Shown piece by piece: positions 36,191 through 45,081 of a DNA stretch of 64,000 nucleotides. The translations under genes and the position numbers were made by a program. Position 1 is the first letter of the stretch. Every line of letters starts with the position of its first letter. Under the pieces are notes generated by a model that ran no database searches, was not told the DNA's origin, and worked only from the letters and a program-made list of their open reading frames with translations. Origin of the DNA: Candidatus Harpocratesius repetitus (GTDB taxonomy: Archaea; Asgardarchaeota; Lokiarchaeia; Sigyniarchaeales; Promethearchaeaceae); the NCBI GenBank assembly GCA_021498095.1, contig JAIZWK010000001.1, positions 1,971,666 through 2,035,665 of the forward strand, read 5' to 3'.

Positions 36191-37147
36191 TTATCTTACA
36201 ATAATAATCATAACTCCAATCATAATTAAAATTACTCCAAAAAATGTTGTTTTGGTTATTTTTTCTTTATTTATCAAATATGCAAGAGGAATTGAAAAAA
36301 GTGGATTGGCACTGGCCATGAGAGACATGATTGTTGCTCCAGCAACTCGAGCAGCTTCTGTATATAGAAATGCACCTAATGATGTTCCTATTAACGAAGC
36401 AGCAATTAACCATCCATATGAAGTTTTAGAAATGTTTCGTAAAGGTTTTTTCTCAGTAGAATAAAGTAAAGTTGTCAAAATTAAAAATGCAGCAGGAAAT
36501 CTAATAACATTACCTAATATGCTACTATAGGCACCTAAATTCAGTTGATCATTAATTTTATTTGTAGCAAAATCAATAATCACCAAACCTGCTGCCCAAC
36601 CTAAACTAGCTAAAAATGCAAATAATACCGCTAAAAATGTTTTTTTCTTAGATTTTTTCGATGATGTTTTCAATTTTGTATTTTCTGTTTGAATTTTCAT
36701 TTGTTCTCTAGCGATAAAGAAAACCCCTGCTGAAATAAACAAGAAAGATAGAATTATCCACCAATTAAATGTCTCATTCAAGAATATCAAAGACAAAATA
36801 AAAGAAAACAGAGGGTATGTCATCGAAATTGCTAAAGCTTTTGTTGGACCTAATTCTTTTTGAGCAGTAAAATAACTTGTATCTCCAATAACTTGTCCGA
36901 ATATAAAACTAAGAATAAGTAAAAGCCACAATTCCCATGAAAGAAGAAATATTGATGAAAATATGCCTGAAAACCAGGCTATAATGATAAAAGTAAATAC
37001 ACCAATCAAAGTACGAAATGCATTGATAAAAATTGGAGAAACATCATGATCACATTTCCTAAATAGGATATTTGATGCCACAAATGAGAGAGTTGCTGAC
37101 AGCGCTAAAATTTCACCCGCCATATCTATTGAAAAAATTGACACCAT
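36191..37147 (-). CDS. EamA/DMT-family transporter
   Basis: 318 residues, ten hydrophobic helices in two EamA halves: first half with ILALSATLSFVASNILFRK and FTAQKELGPTKALAISMTYPLF, second with LFAFLASLGWAAGLVIIDFA and YTEAARVAGATIMSLMASANPLF. It could start at codon 1 or at the internal MAGEIL (codon 9). Different from the other EamA gene at 13770. It lies 62 bases upstream of the receiver gene on the same strand. Exports or imports an unknown metabolite. Confidence 0.87.
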   Translation of the reverse strand: MVSIFSIDMAGEILALSATLSFVASNILFRKCDHDVSPIFINAFRTLIGVFTFIIIAWFSGIFSSIFLLSWELWLLLILSFIFGQVIGDTSYFTAQKELGPTKALAISMTYPLFSFILSLIFLNETFNWWIILSFLFISAGVFFIAREQMKIQTENTKLKTSSKKSKKKTFLAVLFAFLASLGWAAGLVIIDFATNKINDQLNLGAYSSILGNVIRFPAAFLILTTLLYSTEKKPLRNISKTSYGWLIAASLIGTSLGAFLYTEAARVAGATIMSLMASANPLFSIPLAYLINKEKITKTTFFGVILIMIGVMIIIVR

Positions 37148-37240
37148 TAATTTCTTTTCATAAGAATGAATTATTAGAAATAAGTGTAAATAAAATTATA
37201 AATGAGATATTGTTTAGAATTGAGTAGGAAGCGGTCTGAT

Positions 37241-37375
37241 ATGGTTAAATGGTACTTTACAGTCCCTTTTATTGAATATATGAAATCTGAATTGCATGAC
37301 ATGATTGAAGATCAAGAAAGTACTTCAGATGTCCACATTGCTGTTGCAATAATTACTTCATGTAAATTGGGTTGA
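37241..37375 (+). CDS. Possible 44-residue small protein
   Basis: A short frame, MVKWYFTVPFIEYMKSELH..., ending three bases before the next start, with AGGAAGCGG upstream of the ATG. The near-contiguous arrangement and the ribosome-binding site suggest a real gene, but composition alone cannot decide. No family recognised. Confidence 0.4.
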   Translation: MVKWYFTVPFIEYMKSELHDMIEDQESTSDVHIAVAIITSCKLG

Positions 37376-37378
37376 ACT

Positions 37379-37636
37379 ATGGGAAATTTTTTCCCGTATG
37401 AGGTGGTTTCACTGTCAGTTCAAGAAGCAGAAGAAGATAAGGGTTTGCTACGAATAGAAATCGAGAAAAAACCGGATTGGTTAGATGTATTTGTTGATGA
37501 AACACTTTTATCTGATTTAAATGATCCAATGATTCTTGATTATACCGAATTAAATGAAATTCGATTTCCTTTTGTTGTGATGAACCCTGAATTTTCTTCA
37601 GATTACCACTTTTATTTTGATCTCAAATTGGAGTGA
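37379..37636 (+). CDS. Small acidic protein of unknown function
   Basis: 85 residues, strongly acidic, with alternating hydrophobic strands (VVSLSVQEAEEDKGLLRIEIEKKP, HFYFDLKLE), no membrane segment. Unknown family. It starts three bases after the stop of the 44-codon frame and ends 143 bases before the ABC ATPase. Confidence 0.55.
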   Translation: MGNFFPYEVVSLSVQEAEEDKGLLRIEIEKKPDWLDVFVDETLLSDLNDPMILDYTELNEIRFPFVVMNPEFSSDYHFYFDLKLE

Positions 37637-37779
37637 GAATGAACCTTTGAAAGAAACCAAATTAGATTTATCAGGAATTCAAAGGGAACACCAAGCCGTT
37701 GGGTATACTCCTCATGGTGAAAAATAAAAAATAGAAATAGAATTGTGCTTTTAATATCTTAGTAATAAAAAAAAGATTT

Positions 37780-38592
37780 ATGGTTATAAAGTTGAAAAAA
37801 ACACGACAAGAAGAATATGAAGAAATATTGGCTCAAATTCCAGAATTAGAGTATCATCCGACTACACCTTTTATTCAAACAAATCAATTGATAAAAAATT
37901 TTGAAATAAATGATCATATTATTCATGCTGTGGATAATATTACTTTATCCATTAAACAACATGAATATATTGCAATTGTCGGAGAAAGTGGTGCTGGAAA
38001 AACCACTTTTTTGCATTTGTTGGGGGGACTTGACCTTCCAAGCTCAGGAAAAGTAATTTTAAGTTATGTAGATCTTTCTTATTTTGATCAGGAAACACTT
38101 GCTACATTTAGAATCTTTAATGTAGGAATTGTTTTTCAGAATTATAATTTAATTTCTTCCCTCACTGCTATCGAAAATATATTATTTCCAATGCAATTGT
38201 GCGAATTTTCTTCAGATGAAAACTTAACACGGGCTCATGATCTGTTAGCTAAAGTAGGTTTATCAAATCGTGCAGATCATCTTCCTTTTCAACTTAGTGC
38301 GGGGGAACAACAAAGAATTGCAATTGCAAGAGCCCTAGCATTAGATCCACCCATTATTTTAGCAGATGAACCTACAGCAAATTTAGATAAAACTAATGCT
38401 GAGTTTATTGGAAGACTTTTTGAGACATTAAGAAAACAAGGAAAAACCATAATCGTTGCCACTCATGATGAGAAATTGATCAAACATGCACATCGAATTT
38501 TAGAAATGGCAGAAGGAAAATTTCTTAAAGATGAAGTAATTAGAGAAGTAACTTTTCAAAAAACAGATAAAGAATTAAATGAGGCGATATAG
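37780..38592 (+). CDS. ABC transporter ATP-binding protein (MacB/LolD type)
   Basis: Cytoplasmic ATPase of 270 residues. After an N-terminal extension of about 30 residues come Walker A GESGAGKTT (near 68-76), Q-loop VFQNYNLIS, signature LSAGEQQR and Walker B IILADEPTANLD, then the switch ATHDEK. The family with an FtsX-type permease exports lipoproteins, peptides or lipids, or acts mechanically. The permease start overlaps its stop by one base. Confidence 0.95.
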   Translation: MVIKLKKTRQEEYEEILAQIPELEYHPTTPFIQTNQLIKNFEINDHIIHAVDNITLSIKQHEYIAIVGESGAGKTTFLHLLGGLDLPSSGKVILSYVDLSYFDQETLATFRIFNVGIVFQNYNLISSLTAIENILFPMQLCEFSSDENLTRAHDLLAKVGLSNRADHLPFQLSAGEQQRIAIARALALDPPIILADEPTANLDKTNAEFIGRLFETLRKQGKTIIVATHDEKLIKHAHRILEMAEGKFLKDEVIREVTFQKTDKELNEAI

Positions 38593-40532
38593 TGGGGTTT
38601 AGTTTTGCATTAAAAGATATATTTCGACATTCAGAGCAGACTCGTGCTTATTTTCGAAATTCTATTTCAATTTTTACATTGTTTTTCGTATTTTGGAATG
38701 TGATAAGAGGATTTGGGTTCCTTTTTATGCCTAATTCCATTCAGATGCTAAATTATACAATATATGAAATAATAACTCAATTTTATTTCTTTCTTTTTAT
38801 AATTACTTCAATTTTAGCGATTTCAATTATTCTCTTAAATAATCATGCGATTATCCAAGATAGAAAGAAGGATATTGCAATTATGAAGGCAATAGGGACT
38901 TATCCTTCTCATTTATACAGTTTTTACCTTTCTGAATTGCTATTTTTAGTTATAATAAGTTTTCTTTTAGCATGGGTTTTTGCTTTCTTTATATATTTAG
39001 CGATTTACTTAATTTTAAGTCCTATTCTTTCTATCGTTTCTTGGAATTCTGATCAAACATTTTCATTTTTATTTTTTGCAGGAATGCTCTTTGCTACTTT
39101 TATGGTAAATGGATGGGAAATTCGAAAAATTGGAAGGATTACATATAGTGAAGCAAAAAGTGGAATAATCAAAGCAGAAACAAACTGGAAGATTCAACCT
39201 GCAATACGGAAATGGCTGGCAAAACGATCATCTTCTATAAATTTGGCAGTAAGAAATGTACTACGAAAAAAATACAAAGTTCGCCAAACACTATGGCTAA
39301 TATCCATTGCAAATTTGATTGTATTCTCAAGTTTATTTGGATTAGTCATTATTAATTCGACTGGACAAAACTATATTGCAAAAGCGCAGAGTGATTATGT
39401 TGTTGCGATAGGAGAGAATACTTTATTAAAGACATATGCAGATGGATATTCCAGTTTTACGAATTCAGATGTTTCACCTTTATTGGAAAAAGATTTTCTT
39501 GATATTAATTCGAATCTAACAGATTTTTCATCAGATTTAAGTAATTATTTAGATCATTATGATATAAATGGTTTTGATGCCCGACTTTTTACAGTTCAAA
39601 CTATTACTGAAGATCCTGGTGTTGTTTTACAAACTTATGTAAATCTTTCAACAGGAATTGAGTATCAAGAATATGTTCTTATTGGAGGTAAAGATTCCCG
39701 AACAATCCCAATACAAGGTGTCATCTTTAACCAAACTTTTCAAGATTGGTATTATGAAGGAGCGTTGCTTAATTATCAGTATGGGGTGGCAATAGGTGAT
39801 ACATTAGCAGGTGAAATCTATGAAAATCCATATGTACAATGGTTGATATATTCTAGTCTTGATACAAATCGGACTTATCGACTTAAAGTAAATGCAGTAG
39901 TGTTTGATACATTCAATCATGGAAACTCTGCCTACCTTTATTTGAATACTCTCCAAGAAACCTTGAAACGACCAAATTATATCAATTTAATTCTAATTGA
40001 TTATAGTTCTCTCATGTTTTCAGCAGAAAATAATATTCAAAATTCCTTTTTAGAAGGATTGGACACTCTTGTGAAGGCAAAAATGGGGAGTAATTTTGGA
40101 ATTGTTGATTTAAGTTCTATATTTTCAAAGAATTTGAAATCTCTTCAAATTAACACTCTATCGTTATTAAGCTTGATCGCTTTAATGAGTATAGTTGTCA
40201 GTTATAATTTATACAATTTTGAACGAGGTCGAATACATGAAGATAAAAAGGATTATGCGATTCTTTTATCCTTAGGGGCACGATTCAAGACACTTCATAA
40301 AACAATTTTCTTTGAATTACTCTTTTTTAGTGGAATAGGAGTTATTCTTGGGTTCATTGGTTCTATGTTTTTCACTTTATTATTTTTAATGCAAAATGCA
40401 ATTCGTCCGAGTATTTTGTTCCCACTAAGTATCCTTTTTGGAATGTTGATAATATATATTGGATTGGCTATGGGGATTTCTAGAATGTTTCAATTTAAGA
40501 AATATATTGATTATTTATCTATTTCTACGTAA
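38592..40532 (+). CDS. FtsX-like ABC permease
   Basis: 646 residues, GTG start with GAGGCGAT just before it, inside the end of the ATPase gene. Two FtsX-like membrane blocks are seen, each with DRKKDIAIMKAIGTYPSHLYSFYLSELL-like coupling segment (first near residue 95; second EDKKDYAILLSLGARFKTLHK near 555). Between them is a large extracellular domain of about 270 residues flanked by helices. It pairs with the preceding ATPase as a type VII-like (MacB-fold) exporter. Cargo unknown. Confidence 0.9.
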   Translation: MGFSFALKDIFRHSEQTRAYFRNSISIFTLFFVFWNVIRGFGFLFMPNSIQMLNYTIYEIITQFYFFLFIITSILAISIILLNNHAIIQDRKKDIAIMKAIGTYPSHLYSFYLSELLFLVIISFLLAWVFAFFIYLAIYLILSPILSIVSWNSDQTFSFLFFAGMLFATFMVNGWEIRKIGRITYSEAKSGIIKAETNWKIQPAIRKWLAKRSSSINLAVRNVLRKKYKVRQTLWLISIANLIVFSSLFGLVIINSTGQNYIAKAQSDYVVAIGENTLLKTYADGYSSFTNSDVSPLLEKDFLDINSNLTDFSSDLSNYLDHYDINGFDARLFTVQTITEDPGVVLQTYVNLSTGIEYQEYVLIGGKDSRTIPIQGVIFNQTFQDWYYEGALLNYQYGVAIGDTLAGEIYENPYVQWLIYSSLDTNRTYRLKVNAVVFDTFNHGNSAYLYLNTLQETLKRPNYINLILIDYSSLMFSAENNIQNSFLEGLDTLVKAKMGSNFGIVDLSSIFSKNLKSLQINTLSLLSLIALMSIVVSYNLYNFERGRIHEDKKDYAILLSLGARFKTLHKTIFFELLFFSGIGVILGFIGSMFFTLLFLMQNAIRPSILFPLSILFGMLIIYIGLAMGISRMFQFKKYIDYLSIST

Positions 40533-40588
40533 GGATCAAGAGATCTTATTTAAATACATTTTTTCACTTTATTTTTTTGTTCTATTCC

Positions 40589-43546
40589 TTATTTTCCTTT
40601 ATTTTTACGTGGACCGATTAATAAATTAATTATTTTTGGGATTTCTTTAATTCTTAACATAGTTTGAGCTGGGATTGCAATGGATTTTCCGATTTTTTGA
40701 ATTGCTAATAAACTATATATTATTCGTTCCAAGTAGTCTATTAAGTCTCCAGGAAAGATTTTAATTTCAAATTCTTCCTTAAATGTTTCAATAATCTCAG
40801 AAATAGTCAACCCACTTAAACGATAATCGAAAATAAATCCTTCTACGTTTTTTCGTCCACAATCACAATATGGAGAATCTTCACAAGTACAATTAAATAT
40901 ATCTTCTACCCATCGTAAAATCACTTCATAAACTCTACGATTTATATGAGTTCTATGCTTTTTTCCCATATAATCTGCATGAATCATGGATAATACTGAA
41001 TTTGAAAAGAGATTATTTGATCTGGATTGACGTTCACTTTTAAGACTTAACTCTGCCAACATCCGATTGGTAACGTATACATTCATAAACGAATTCAAAT
41101 TTTGAGCCAAACGAAGCATGTCCGCTGGTGGGTTTTCTTCTGTAATCTGATGGATGAGTTCATTTCGAATTTCAATTGCTTGTTTTAAAGACAGGTAGGA
41201 TTCTGCTACCGCTTTTCCAAATCTTGTAGTTCTAAATTCGGTATTATTATAAACTGGTTTTATCATTTTTTCTTGGTATAGATATTTTACTGCCGACTTT
41301 AGATGAAATTCGCCATTAAAAAGTAAGGAGTGAAAAAATCTAAGATTGTTTTTGCTGATTCCTCGTTCAGGTCGACGATCATAACTATACATGCTGATAA
41401 TTGCCAAAATCTCGGAATATTGCTTATCATCATTAGGTGCCAATTGCAGTGGTTCAATTTCTCCTTTTAGTAATCGAATTGCTAGTTGTTCTTCTGTTTC
41501 CATATATGATGCCATAAAAGATTTTCCCGGGGTGATTAACAAATAGACCTTTCCAAGATCGTGCTTTTTTAATCTTCCTGCTCTCCCACTCATTTGCTCA
41601 AAGTCTGCGACAGTTAAAGGTTGAATTCCCATAGTAAGATTGTAGAAAATTACTAAACTTGCTGGAAAATCTACACCTGCTGCTAAAGCTGCAGTCGTAA
41701 CCACACAAGCAATTTTTTGCAGTTCAAAGCTTTTTTCAATGAATTTTCGCTTTCCATAATCCAATCCACCATGATATGCATATGCTTTAATATTGTTTTT
41801 TCTCAGCTGCTCTGCTAATTTTTCAGTATTTTTTCTTGAATTTGTAAATACAATTGTTTGACCCTTATATCCAAAACTGGAACGTTTCCTGTATTCTTCT
41901 CGAACTAATCGACGCATATGCTTAAATTTTGTTGCTTCATCCATGCACATAACAATATGTCGCTCTATGGGAACTGGACGATCCTTATAATGAATTAAGG
42001 TGGCACGTAGGTGATTTGCTAGTTTTTCTGGGTCCGATATTGTTGCACTTAAGTATAACATTTGAGCTTTAGGCAAATGAAGTCGCAATCGAGCAATTAA
42101 TCCATCTAATATAAATCCCCGCTCCGGATCAGCTAACATTTGAATTTCATCTACCACAACCGTACGAAAATCGCGAAGTAAAAATGGGTGTCCACTTCGT
42201 AAGAGAATATCTATTGCTTCATACGTGGCAATAACCACGTCAGCTTTTGTTAACGACCCGAAATCTTCTTTGATTCCCTCTTTACGGGAAATGTGAGATA
42301 TCCCTATTTTTAAAGCTGATTTTACCCCGAACTTTTCTAACTCTTTATATTCTTGGAATCTCATGTTGGCTAAAGCAACAATCGGAACTAAATATAACAT
42401 TTTTTTGCTTGACTTGATAGATTTCATTCGTTTGAGAAATTTTTGCTGCTCTGCAGAAAATTGGATCGCTTCTGGCTTTATATTTTTTATTTTTTCTTGA
42501 AGTGGAAATGGCGAAATCAAATTTTGATTTTTAATTAAAATTTCAATTTTATTCTCTATTATTTTACCAATCCCTGTCATTTCTCCAATCATTGTCTTTC
42601 CTGAAGATGTGGATGATACAATTAATTCATCTTGATTATGGAGCAATCCATGTTCTAAAGCCATGATTTGAGCAGGAAGTAGTTCAACTCGTTTTTTTTG
42701 TGAATAATAAATCTGTAAAGGATATGGAATGGGAAAATCCCAAATTGTCTGTCGCTTTTCTTCAGTTGATTTGATTTTTTTCTTTTTAATATTAACTAGA
42801 GTGGCTTCTCTATGGGCTAAAATATCAAAATTAGGGCTAAATATATTCAAAACTTTAACTACATCATTATAACGTTTCAACATTTGTCGCAAATATGATT
42901 TAAATGCAGAAGATATCTCAATTCTGGTTTTTAAACTGTTTATTATTTCATTACCTGCACATTTTCGACAGACAAAGAAGGCTTGATTTTTATAGCGATT
43001 AAATTCATCAATTAAGGTATATCGTTTTTCTTGCTTGCAAGAATGACAAAAAAGGTAATTTCTAATATTGGTATACTGCAAATTCTCTAAATATTTGTAG
43101 ATAGGTTGTAAAGATTTAAGATAATCATCCATTTGTTCTTTTTGCACTTCATGTGCTTCAGTTTCAACGACTTGATAATTTTCAAATTGATGACCTTGTG
43201 GACGATTCAAATGGTTGCCGACAATACAAAATTTTGCATTGAGAATAAAATTGCGAAACTCTGTAGGATCTATTACTCTTAAAGCATTTTCAGGCACTGT
43301 TGCTTTTAAATTTCTTTTCCAGAATTTGAATGGGACAAATGAACCATTTTCAGTTTCAATATCAAATAACACTAAACCTGTAAAAAAAGGGCGTTCACGG
43401 TATCTTAATTCATGATAAAAGGGATCATCTTTAATTATTTCAAAACAAACTACATCAAAATATTTTTTTCGAGGATGCTCGTTATCTTTATCAAGAATAA
43501 TAAAATATTTTTTTTTTTGCAATATTCCAGAAATACTGGGAGCCAT
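40589..43546 (-). CDS. Ski2-like DEAD/DEAH helicase with zinc-binding cysteines
   Basis: 985-residue superfamily-2 helicase. Motif I SSTSSGKT (about 312-319), motif II DEIQ (about 466-469), motif III SAT (500-502), TNSRKNTEKLAEQL, and motif VI QMSGRAGR are clear, typical of the Ski2/Hel308 group. An N-terminal zinc site (C167, C170, C193, C196) precedes the helicase core; a second cysteine cluster (CTCEDSPYCDC) lies near residue 885. Similar proteins with an extra N-terminal domain occur in euryarchaea and are thought to act on RNA or DNA repair; the exact role is open. Stands alone, convergent with the permease. Confidence 0.9.
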   Translation of the reverse strand: MAPSISGILQKKKYFIILDKDNEHPRKKYFDVVCFEIIKDDPFYHELRYRERPFFTGLVLFDIETENGSFVPFKFWKRNLKATVPENALRVIDPTEFRNFILNAKFCIVGNHLNRPQGHQFENYQVVETEAHEVQKEQMDDYLKSLQPIYKYLENLQYTNIRNYLFCHSCKQEKRYTLIDEFNRYKNQAFFVCRKCAGNEIINSLKTRIEISSAFKSYLRQMLKRYNDVVKVLNIFSPNFDILAHREATLVNIKKKKIKSTEEKRQTIWDFPIPYPLQIYYSQKKRVELLPAQIMALEHGLLHNQDELIVSSTSSGKTMIGEMTGIGKIIENKIEILIKNQNLISPFPLQEKIKNIKPEAIQFSAEQQKFLKRMKSIKSSKKMLYLVPIVALANMRFQEYKELEKFGVKSALKIGISHISRKEGIKEDFGSLTKADVVIATYEAIDILLRSGHPFLLRDFRTVVVDEIQMLADPERGFILDGLIARLRLHLPKAQMLYLSATISDPEKLANHLRATLIHYKDRPVPIERHIVMCMDEATKFKHMRRLVREEYRKRSSFGYKGQTIVFTNSRKNTEKLAEQLRKNNIKAYAYHGGLDYGKRKFIEKSFELQKIACVVTTAALAAGVDFPASLVIFYNLTMGIQPLTVADFEQMSGRAGRLKKHDLGKVYLLITPGKSFMASYMETEEQLAIRLLKGEIEPLQLAPNDDKQYSEILAIISMYSYDRRPERGISKNNLRFFHSLLFNGEFHLKSAVKYLYQEKMIKPVYNNTEFRTTRFGKAVAESYLSLKQAIEIRNELIHQITEENPPADMLRLAQNLNSFMNVYVTNRMLAELSLKSERQSRSNNLFSNSVLSMIHADYMGKKHRTHINRRVYEVILRWVEDIFNCTCEDSPYCDCGRKNVEGFIFDYRLSGLTISEIIETFKEEFEIKIFPGDLIDYLERIIYSLLAIQKIGKSIAIPAQTMLRIKEIPKIINLLIGPRKNKGK

Positions 43547-43654
43547 ACTTATAGTAAATGAAAAGAATTGGCAATTTTTTTGTTTTTCTCTTTCTAAAGA
43601 TCATTAAATAGAAAATAATATATTGATGTAACTTAATTACAAGAAAAAAAGGAG

Positions 43655-43813
43655 TTAGAATCCAAATGCGGATTTGATGTTTGTGTAAATGTTGGAAATT
43701 TCCTGTAATTTTTGAGGATCATCCATAACGCTTTTGATCCAACCAGCTAATCCTTGATCTCCTTGCTTGACCCAATCTAAAAACATTTCTACTGTAGCTC
43801 GGTTATCTGACAT
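43655..43813 (-). CDS. 52-residue small protein
   Basis: Short gene with natural codon use: MSDNRATVEMFLDWVKQGDQ..., ending in SAFGF. It is amphipathic and helical, like a small adaptor. It lies between the helicase and zinc-finger genes. The ribosome site is weak (GGATTGAT some distance off). No family recognised; supported by coding-like composition only. Confidence 0.5.
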   Translation of the reverse strand: MSDNRATVEMFLDWVKQGDQGLAGWIKSVMDDPQKLQEISNIYTNIKSAFGF

Positions 43814-43879
43814 TTTTTATCAATCCATTCTTTATACTTTGTTGATACTTATATTTTTGAAGTTAAAAATTTTCGCAAT

Positions 43880-45022
43880 TTGAACATTGAAAGATTAAAA
43901 CTTTTAAAGCTTTTCACTATAAGAACTTTTAAAGATGAAAGCTTAATTAGATGTATGGTTATAAGTATTAAATCTCCAAATTCTGACGATATATGGAATC
44001 GATGGAAACGTCAGAATGTTAAATCTCAAAATTTAGAAAAGCATTATAAAATTAAAGGTTCAATTTTTAATCTTGAAAATATTACTGCTGCAGAATATGT
44101 TAAGAGCGTAGAAAAGGGAGCAATAATTTTCTACACTAAAAAAGAAACTTCAAAACCAGAAGATGTAAAACCAAAAATCAAATATATTTCACCAAAAAAA
44201 ATAAACAAAGAAAAATATTATGAATTTCGTCAATCGCCTTCAAAAAGTGATTGGAAGGATGATTTTGCTGTTCCTTTTTATTCTTCCTTGAAACCCGTGT
44301 CTTGTTCAAAATGTAAAGGAAAAGGAACCGTAACTTGTAATAAATGTAAAGGTGAACGTTTTTCTGTCTGTCCTGATTGTGGTGGTAATGAGAAAAAATG
44401 TAAACAGTGCTCAGGTACAGGAAAATTAACTGAAAGTATCACAATTGTGAATGAGAAAGGAGAAAAAATAAAAAAAGAAATCTCATATCAATGTAATTCT
44501 TGTTTTGGGTCAGGTCATATTATTTGTTCAAAATGCGGTGGAAGAGGTAAAGTTCCATGTTCTTATTGTAATGCATCAGGTGTTTATCGTTGTGATGAAT
44601 GTGATGGCTATGGAATTATTTATCAATATGAGATCCGACCTGTTCCTTTCAAACGCGAATCACGTTCTGAACCCATTTTATATAGTTCAATGAAATTATC
44701 TGGTTTGGAATCGATGATTGGTAAAGATATTCAGCAAGCTATTGATGAAGTTGAAGGAATTTTAATCTCTAAACCCGATAAACAATTAGATAAAAAATTC
44801 ATTGAACCTTCATTAGGGTTTCTTTCAAAAGATATTCAAAAAATTGCAAAATCTGCTAAGAAAGATTGGGAAAATGCTCAAAAGAATTCCGATCTGAGCA
44901 TATCTTTACCAATTTATCTCTTTCCCGTATTGGTACTTAAATGTGAAACCAAAAAGGGTCGGAAATTTCAAGTATATGCAATTGGTTCTGAAAAAAAATA
45001 CCGCGTTTACGGTGAAATCTAA
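43880..45022 (+). CDS. DnaJ-type zinc-finger protein without a J domain
   Basis: 380 residues. Eight CxxC pairs, most of the DnaJ CxxCxGxG type, lie between about residues 137 and 245 (CSKCKGKG, CNKCKGER, CPDCGG, CKQCSGTG, CNSCFGSG, CSKCGGRG, CSYCNASG, CDECDGYG), twice the usual four. No HPD J domain is present. The C-terminal part resembles no client-binding domain I know. It may bind unfolded protein or nucleic acid through its zinc fingers. The TTG start is tentative; an in-frame ATG at 43955 is also possible. Confidence 0.8.
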   Translation: MNIERLKLLKLFTIRTFKDESLIRCMVISIKSPNSDDIWNRWKRQNVKSQNLEKHYKIKGSIFNLENITAAEYVKSVEKGAIIFYTKKETSKPEDVKPKIKYISPKKINKEKYYEFRQSPSKSDWKDDFAVPFYSSLKPVSCSKCKGKGTVTCNKCKGERFSVCPDCGGNEKKCKQCSGTGKLTESITIVNEKGEKIKKEISYQCNSCFGSGHIICSKCGGRGKVPCSYCNASGVYRCDECDGYGIIYQYEIRPVPFKRESRSEPILYSSMKLSGLESMIGKDIQQAIDEVEGILISKPDKQLDKKFIEPSLGFLSKDIQKIAKSAKKDWENAQKNSDLSISLPIYLFPVLVLKCETKKGRKFQVYAIGSEKKYRVYGEI

Positions 45023-45081
45023 AAACTTTTGAAATTTTTGATCCATGATTGATTTTTTTTTCAACTTATCGAGGCATTCAT

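Noticed and set aside
37637..37779. Short frame (about 36 codons) after the 85-residue gene
   Set aside because: Needs a TTG start inside the previous gene and has no ribosome site; too weak to call.
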